Origin: UBA2821 sp902763335 | GTDB taxonomy: Bacteria > Bacillota > Clostridia > Lachnospirales > Lachnospiraceae | Length of the DNA stretch: 64,000 bases | Direction: 5' to 3' (one strand) | NCBI GenBank assembly: GCA_052066835.1 | Contig: JBQHRJ010000010.1 | Part shown: positions 59,955 through 64,000 of the stretch, in pieces | Layout of the letters: each line of letters opens with the position of its first letter | Position numbering within the stretch: the stretch's first letter is position 1 | Notes under the pieces: generated by a model | Database searches by the model: none | The model's input: the letters and a program-made list of their open reading frames with translations, nothing else | Told to the model about the DNA's origin: nothing | Translations under genes and position numbers: made by a program

Positions 59955-62900
59955 ATGATAAAATATATTAAGAAACTGCTTATGATAACGGCAGTTGTAT
60001 TATTCACCGGTATGCTGCCGGTGGTTTCAGCCAATGCTGACACGTCAGGTGACTATGAATATAATAAGAATGCTGACGGTAAGACGGCAACAATTACTAA
60101 GTATAATGGAGGGGCATCAGAAATAGTAATACCTGATACCATTGGAGAACTGACGGTAACAAGGATAAAGGAATGGGCATTTCAAGGAAAGTCATTCACA
60201 AGTGTTGTAATACCGGATACGGTAAACTCAATTGGTAATAATGCATTTGCTGAATGTGAATCTCTTTCTAAAATAAAGTTTTCAGCCGGTGTTACAACTA
60301 TAGGAACATATGCATTCGGAAAATGCAAAGCACTTTCAGAGCTGATTTTTCCGGAAGGTTCTAAGTTGTCTTCTATTGGAAATGAGGCATTTAGGGATTG
60401 TACATCACTCTCAAAAGTAGTTTTTCCAGACAGCCTGACTACTATAGGTACATATGCATTTTACGGTTGTAAAGGCATCACTAAGATTGAACTTGGAGTT
60501 AATTCTGTAAGTGAAGGGGCATTTAAAAGTTGTACATCACTTAAAGAGGTAAATCTGTCAGACGGTGTTACGTCTATTGGTAAATATGCGTTTATGAATT
60601 GTACCGGTTTAAAACTGATTACAATACCTGCAAGTGTGACTTCGATAGCTGATAATTCTGTAGGATATAAGTATTATTATGAGGATACGGAAAATGGAGG
60701 CAGTGTAAAGAATGGCATTGTAACAATCAAATACGAAGCAGGTTCGACTGCGGAGGAATATGCAAAGACTAATAAACTTGACTACATATTGGCTGATACA
60801 CCTGATGTAACACATCATGCAGCACTTACAAAAGTTGATGCAAAGGCTGCTACAAGACTTGAGACAGGAAATATAGAATATTATAAATGTGGTAACTGCG
60901 GTAAATATTACGAAGATGCAGATACAACAAAAGAAATAACAGATAAAGACAGTGTTATTACACCAAAACATGAGCCTAAGCTTGTGGCTGCAAAAGTTCC
61001 TACCGGAGTTGAGGATGGAAATATACAGTATTATGAATGTGCAAAATGTCATGAATACTTCAGTGACAGGGATGCAGAAAATCCTATAGATAAGAACAGT
61101 GTTGTAATTAAGAAACATGAACTTGTAAAAGTTGAGGCGAAGGCAGCAACAATCCGTGAAAATGGAAATACAGAGTACTACAAGTGTACAGATGAAGATT
61201 GTGGAAAATATTTCTCAGATATTAAGGGAACAAAAGAGATAACAGATAAGACTTCAGTTGTATTAAAGAAACATGTTCTTAAAAAGGTTGCAGCTAAAGA
61301 AGCTACAGGCGAAGAGAACGGAAATATAGAATATTATACATGCAGTACATGTGACGAAATTTATAAAGATGCAGAAGCAAAAGAGGTTATTGAAGATAAG
61401 GATTCAGTTATAATTCCACATCATAATCTTAAGTATGTTAAGGAAAAGAAAGCTACTGCATTAACCGAAGGAAACAGGGCACATTACAAATGCACAGATT
61501 GTGGAAAGTTATATCTTGATGCAGAAGGTGAAAATGAGATTACAGACCCTTCTGTTGTCGTGATAAAAAAACATGTGTTAACCAGGGTAGAAGCAAAACC
61601 ATCTACAGATACAGAAGACGGTAATATTTTATATTATGAGTGCACAGACTGTCATGAATATTTTGAAGATGAGAATGGATATTACAATATACCGGATAAA
61701 GGCTCTGTTGTGATTAAAAAGCATACACATAATTTATACAGAGTTGATGCTGTTGAGCCTACAACAACCAGAGATGGAAATATAGAGTATTATGTATGCG
61801 ATGACTGTGGAAAGTTCTTTACAGATATGTATGCTACCACAGAGATAAAAGATAAGAGTAGTGTTATTCTTAAAAAACATGAGCTGGAAAAAGTGGAAGC
61901 AAAACCTGCAACAATTAACGAAGATGGAAATATAGAGTATTACAAGTGTACAGACTGCGGAAAATTATTTGTATCAGTTTATGATGAAGAGTGGGAAGAG
62001 TACACATATGAAGAAGTAACAGCCGATGAAGTAATATTGAGAAAGCATGAGCTGGTAAAAGTAGAAGCAAAACCTGCAACAGCTTCAGAAGACGGCAATA
62101 TTACATACTATGAGTGTACAGACTGTCATGAGTATTATCTGGATGAGAATGCAACAAGTAAAGTAGCTGACAAAAACAGTGTTATTCTTAAGAAACATAA
62201 TCTTAAGAAAGTGGAAGCAAAAGCAGCAACAATTCTTGAAGATGGAAATATAGAATATTACGAATGCACAGACTGTGGTGATTACTTCAGTGATGATAAT
62301 GCAATTAATAAGATTGAGGATAAGAATTCAGTCATCATTAAAAAGCATGTATTAACACTTGTAGCGGCAAAAGATGCAACTACACTTGAAGAAGGTAATA
62401 TCGCATATTATGTATGCTCAGAATGTGGTGATTTCTTTAAGGATGAGAATGGTGTAGAAAAGATAGAAGATAAAAACAGTGTTATTATACCTAAGAAAGA
62501 AATTGATACTGTTATAACATTGAATAAAACCAAATTATCCGCAGTAGTTGGTGGAAAAATCACCCTGAAAGCAGATGTGAAAAGTTCAGATGAGAATTTG
62601 AAATTAAAATGGAGCGTTTCTAATAAGAAGATTGCTACAGTTTCATCTAAGGGTGTAATCACACCTAAGAAGGCCGGAACAGTAATAATAACAGTGACAT
62701 CATCAGATGGAATTACTGCTACATGTAAAGTTACGGTTAAGGCTGCACCAGGTAAGATAACACTCAGCAAGAAACAGCTGACCCTTAAGAAAGGAAAAAC
62801 AACTAAGCTTAAATACACAATTCCAAAGAAAACTTACACAACGGTTACATATAAATCAAGCAACAGCAAAGTTGTCAAAGTAGATAAAAACGGAGTTGTT

Positions 62901-62984
62901 AAAGCAGTTAAAAAAGGAAAAGCAGTTATTACTGTTACAACAGCTAATGGTAAAAAAGCGACATGTAAAGTTACTGTTAAGTAA
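59955..62984 (+). CDS. BspA-like leucine-rich surface protein with eleven CxxC repeats and Big_2 domains
   Basis: 1009 residues from ATG 59955 (GGAAGGAA upstream). Signal peptide about 1-29 (LLMITAVVLFTGMLPVVSANA). LRR_5/BspA repeats about 60-235 (FTSVVIPDTVNSIGNNAFAECESLSKI and relatives). Then eleven repeats of about 50 residues, about 280-840, with consensus L.KVEAKPAT..EDGNIEYY.C.DCG.YF.D...I.DKNSVVIKKH. Each repeat has a Cys-x2-Cys pair (one has Cys-x4-Cys) and most end in Lys-His. The tail consists of two Big_2 domains (WSVSNKKIATVSSKGVITPKKAGTVIITV and YKSSNSKVVKVDKNGVVKAVKKGKAVITV). No sortase motif. A surface role in adhesion is likely by family; the CxxC repeats may bind metal. Confidence 0.88.
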   Translation: MIKYIKKLLMITAVVLFTGMLPVVSANADTSGDYEYNKNADGKTATITKYNGGASEIVIPDTIGELTVTRIKEWAFQGKSFTSVVIPDTVNSIGNNAFAECESLSKIKFSAGVTTIGTYAFGKCKALSELIFPEGSKLSSIGNEAFRDCTSLSKVVFPDSLTTIGTYAFYGCKGITKIELGVNSVSEGAFKSCTSLKEVNLSDGVTSIGKYAFMNCTGLKLITIPASVTSIADNSVGYKYYYEDTENGGSVKNGIVTIKYEAGSTAEEYAKTNKLDYILADTPDVTHHAALTKVDAKAATRLETGNIEYYKCGNCGKYYEDADTTKEITDKDSVITPKHEPKLVAAKVPTGVEDGNIQYYECAKCHEYFSDRDAENPIDKNSVVIKKHELVKVEAKAATIRENGNTEYYKCTDEDCGKYFSDIKGTKEITDKTSVVLKKHVLKKVAAKEATGEENGNIEYYTCSTCDEIYKDAEAKEVIEDKDSVIIPHHNLKYVKEKKATALTEGNRAHYKCTDCGKLYLDAEGENEITDPSVVVIKKHVLTRVEAKPSTDTEDGNILYYECTDCHEYFEDENGYYNIPDKGSVVIKKHTHNLYRVDAVEPTTTRDGNIEYYVCDDCGKFFTDMYATTEIKDKSSVILKKHELEKVEAKPATINEDGNIEYYKCTDCGKLFVSVYDEEWEEYTYEEVTADEVILRKHELVKVEAKPATASEDGNITYYECTDCHEYYLDENATSKVADKNSVILKKHNLKKVEAKAATILEDGNIEYYECTDCGDYFSDDNAINKIEDKNSVIIKKHVLTLVAAKDATTLEEGNIAYYVCSECGDFFKDENGVEKIEDKNSVIIPKKEIDTVITLNKTKLSAVVGGKITLKADVKSSDENLKLKWSVSNKKIATVSSKGVITPKKAGTVIITVTSSDGITATCKVTVKAAPGKITLSKKQLTLKKGKTTKLKYTIPKKTYTTVTYKSSNSKVVKVDKNGVVKAVKKGKAVITVTTANGKKATCKVTVK

Positions 62985-63022
62985 TATATTATAGGATATC
63001 AATACATAGAGATAGAAACAAT

Positions 63023-63054
63023 ATGAGATATCATGTTGATGCATGATATTTCAT
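63023..63054 (+). other. Inverted repeat downstream of the BspA-like gene
   Basis: ATGAGATATCATG and CATGATATTTCAT form a 13-bp stem (one G-T) with a six-base loop, but no T-run follows. It may be a weak terminator or an operator for the next gene. Confidence 0.35.
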
Positions 63055-63118
63055 ACTGCTATTTGTTTAGTTACGAAAACAAAATATTTATTAATGAAGA
63101 AGACAAGGAGGAATTGTT

Positions 63119-63841
63119 ATGATTAAAAGAAAATTCTTAGCCTTTGGAATTGCTATCAGCATGTCATCAATGCTTATTGCAGGATGTGGTGATAAAGCAT
63201 TAACTACATCAACAACACCAAAGCAGAAAACAGAAGCAAAGAAAGCTACCGAGAAGGAGACAGAGACCACAACGGAGAAGGCTACAGAGAAAGCCACCGA
63301 GGTCGAGACCACAACAGAAGCTCCGACAGAAGCACCAACACCTGCGATAACGGTAGAAGAAGTCAGTGCAACATTATATTCGATAGGGTGTAATGTTCGT
63401 TCGGGTGATGGTACAAATTACGATAAGATAGGTTACGCAAATTGGGGTGATGCCCTTGCAGTAACAGGTCAGACACCGAGTGGATGGTATCGAATCAGCT
63501 ACAACGGAGTGGATGGTTATGTAAGTGCAGACTTAGTTCAGGCAACAGCACCTGTAAAGGAGACCCAGCCAGCCCAGAGTAGCAATTCAGGTTCAGGTGC
63601 TGGGGGTAGTTACACAGCCCCAGCCCCACAGCAGTCTGACAATTCAGCCCCAGCCCCACAGGAGCAGGCACAGGCAGAAGCCCCACAGACGTATGATAAT
63701 CATGATGATGCTTATTGGGAGGCAGCTAATAATTATGCAGAATCTCTGATGGGAGAGGGCAGTATGCAGAAATATAATCCCGATGCAGGGGTATACACAG
63801 CTGAGGAAAGAGCAACAGCCCCTAATAGCTATCTCTACTAA
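63119..63841 (+). CDS. Lipoprotein with SH3b domain
   Basis: 240 residues. A lipobox LIAGC (about 19-23) ends the signal peptide. A Thr/Glu/Lys-rich linker (TEKETETTTEKATEKATEVETTTEAPTEAP) leads to a bacterial SH3 domain (about 82-143: GCNVRSGDGTNYDKIGYANWGDALAVTGQTPSGWYRISYNGVDGYV). A Pro/Gln/Ala-rich stretch and a short C-terminal segment follow. It is presumably on the outer face of the membrane and wall-associated. AAGGAGG precedes the ATG. Confidence 0.9.
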   Translation: MIKRKFLAFGIAISMSSMLIAGCGDKALTTSTTPKQKTEAKKATEKETETTTEKATEKATEVETTTEAPTEAPTPAITVEEVSATLYSIGCNVRSGDGTNYDKIGYANWGDALAVTGQTPSGWYRISYNGVDGYVSADLVQATAPVKETQPAQSSNSGSGAGGSYTAPAPQQSDNSAPAPQEQAQAEAPQTYDNHDDAYWEAANNYAESLMGEGSMQKYNPDAGVYTAEERATAPNSYLY

Positions 63842-63858
63842 TATCATCCCACAATACC

Positions 63859-63887
63859 GAGCCAAGCTAGTTCTTGGCTCATTTTGT
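63859..63887 (+). terminator. Intrinsic terminator after the SH3 lipoprotein
   Basis: GAGCCAAG and CTTGGCTC pair perfectly around CTAGTT, followed by ATTTTGTTAT. The structured repeat copy B starts immediately after. Confidence 0.8.
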
Positions 63888-64000
63888 TATAGGTAATTGC
63901 GAAACTCGCGATGCTCGTTCGCAATCTTGAACTTAAGCAGGGAAGGATTCGTGCTTTGCACGAATCCTGAAATAAAAAGTGGATAACCGGGCATTTTAGG
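63887..64000 (+). repeat. 114-nt structured repeat, copy B (runs to window edge)
   Basis: It has the same layout as 57084-57197. The first hairpin is the same, and the second is AGGATTCGTGC-TTT-GCACGAATCCT, a perfect 11-bp stem where copy A has a different sequence. It ends at the last base of the window and may continue. Confidence 0.8.

Noticed and set aside
60792..62510. CRISPR-like periodicity
   Set aside because: The period of about 150 bases is the coding repeat of the CxxC surface protein; units are diverged and there are no spacers or cas genes.
1..64000. tRNA, rRNA or tmRNA genes
   Set aside because: I looked for cloverleaf-like segments ending in CCA and conserved TTC arms and for rRNA motifs and saw none; a covariance search would be needed to be certain.

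Overview
The window looks like a chromosomal segment of a low-GC, Gram-positive gut anaerobe of the Clostridia, most likely a Lachnospiraceae member close to Lachnospira/Eubacterium eligens. This rests on the gene complement: a Firmicutes-type Sua5-RpiB-ComEB-ATP synthase block, an FMN-riboswitch ribDE-BA-H operon, secreted Big_2 and BspA-like proteins, PDDEXK/Rpn proteins and a YwmB homologue. It is a family-level inference from protein resemblance, not a database match.

Layout. 1-4.2 kb: cell-wall enzymes (GH18, amidase), Sua5, a degenerate phosphatase-like protein, RpiB and dCMP deaminase. 4.2-11.4 kb: a complete F1Fo ATP synthase operon (atpZ-like, atpI, B, E, F, H, A, G, D, C) closed by an intrinsic terminator; subunit c carries the residues of sodium-binding rings. 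11.4-16.5 kb: a YwmB-like protein, a small hypothetical protein and the riboflavin operon behind an FMN riboswitch. 16.5-18.2 kb: a secreted repeat protein with a near-perfect promoter.

18.3-30.7 kb is a surface-glycan locus. It starts with CDP-glucose genes (rfbF, rfbG), followed by an unusual pair (a DRE-TIM aldolase-like enzyme and a ThDP enzyme) and an SDR; this suggests a carbon-branched CDP-sugar. A GtrB-like transferase, a HAD phosphatase, an acyltransferase, a large membrane glycosyltransferase and GtrA follow in increasingly AT-rich DNA. 30.8-34.4 kb holds a glmS 3' fragment and a tandem array of four Rpn/PDDEXK genes. Each copy carries a strong internal ribosome binding site and in-frame ATG, which would yield a short C-terminal protein; the second copy is deleted down to little more than that short protein. 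This array is the most interesting system in the window.

34.5-42.6 kb: UDP-glucose dehydrogenase, a convergent membrane glycosyltransferase, a 1374-residue secreted Big_2 protein and a second GtrB-like transferase. 42.7-46.6 kb: a Na/Pi cotransporter and a PhoPR-like two-component system behind an 11-bp-periodic Pho box. 46.7-49.9 kb: a YoaK-like protein, a D,D-carboxypeptidase and an RsmF-like rRNA methyltransferase.

49.9-57.7 kb is a decayed accessory zone with GGDEF, ABC-exporter, transposase and recombinase remnants and a roughly 470-bp MITE-like IS3 derivative. Between them sits a higher-GC pair (chemotaxis receptor and esterase), a cupin and a winged-helix-like regulator. 57.7-64 kb: another PDDEXK protein, a frameshifted gene with an XRE regulator, a 1009-residue BspA-like protein with eleven CxxC repeats, and an SH3 lipoprotein. 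A 114-nt structured repeat occurs twice, at 57.1 kb and at the very end of the window. I saw no tRNA, rRNA or CRISPR array.
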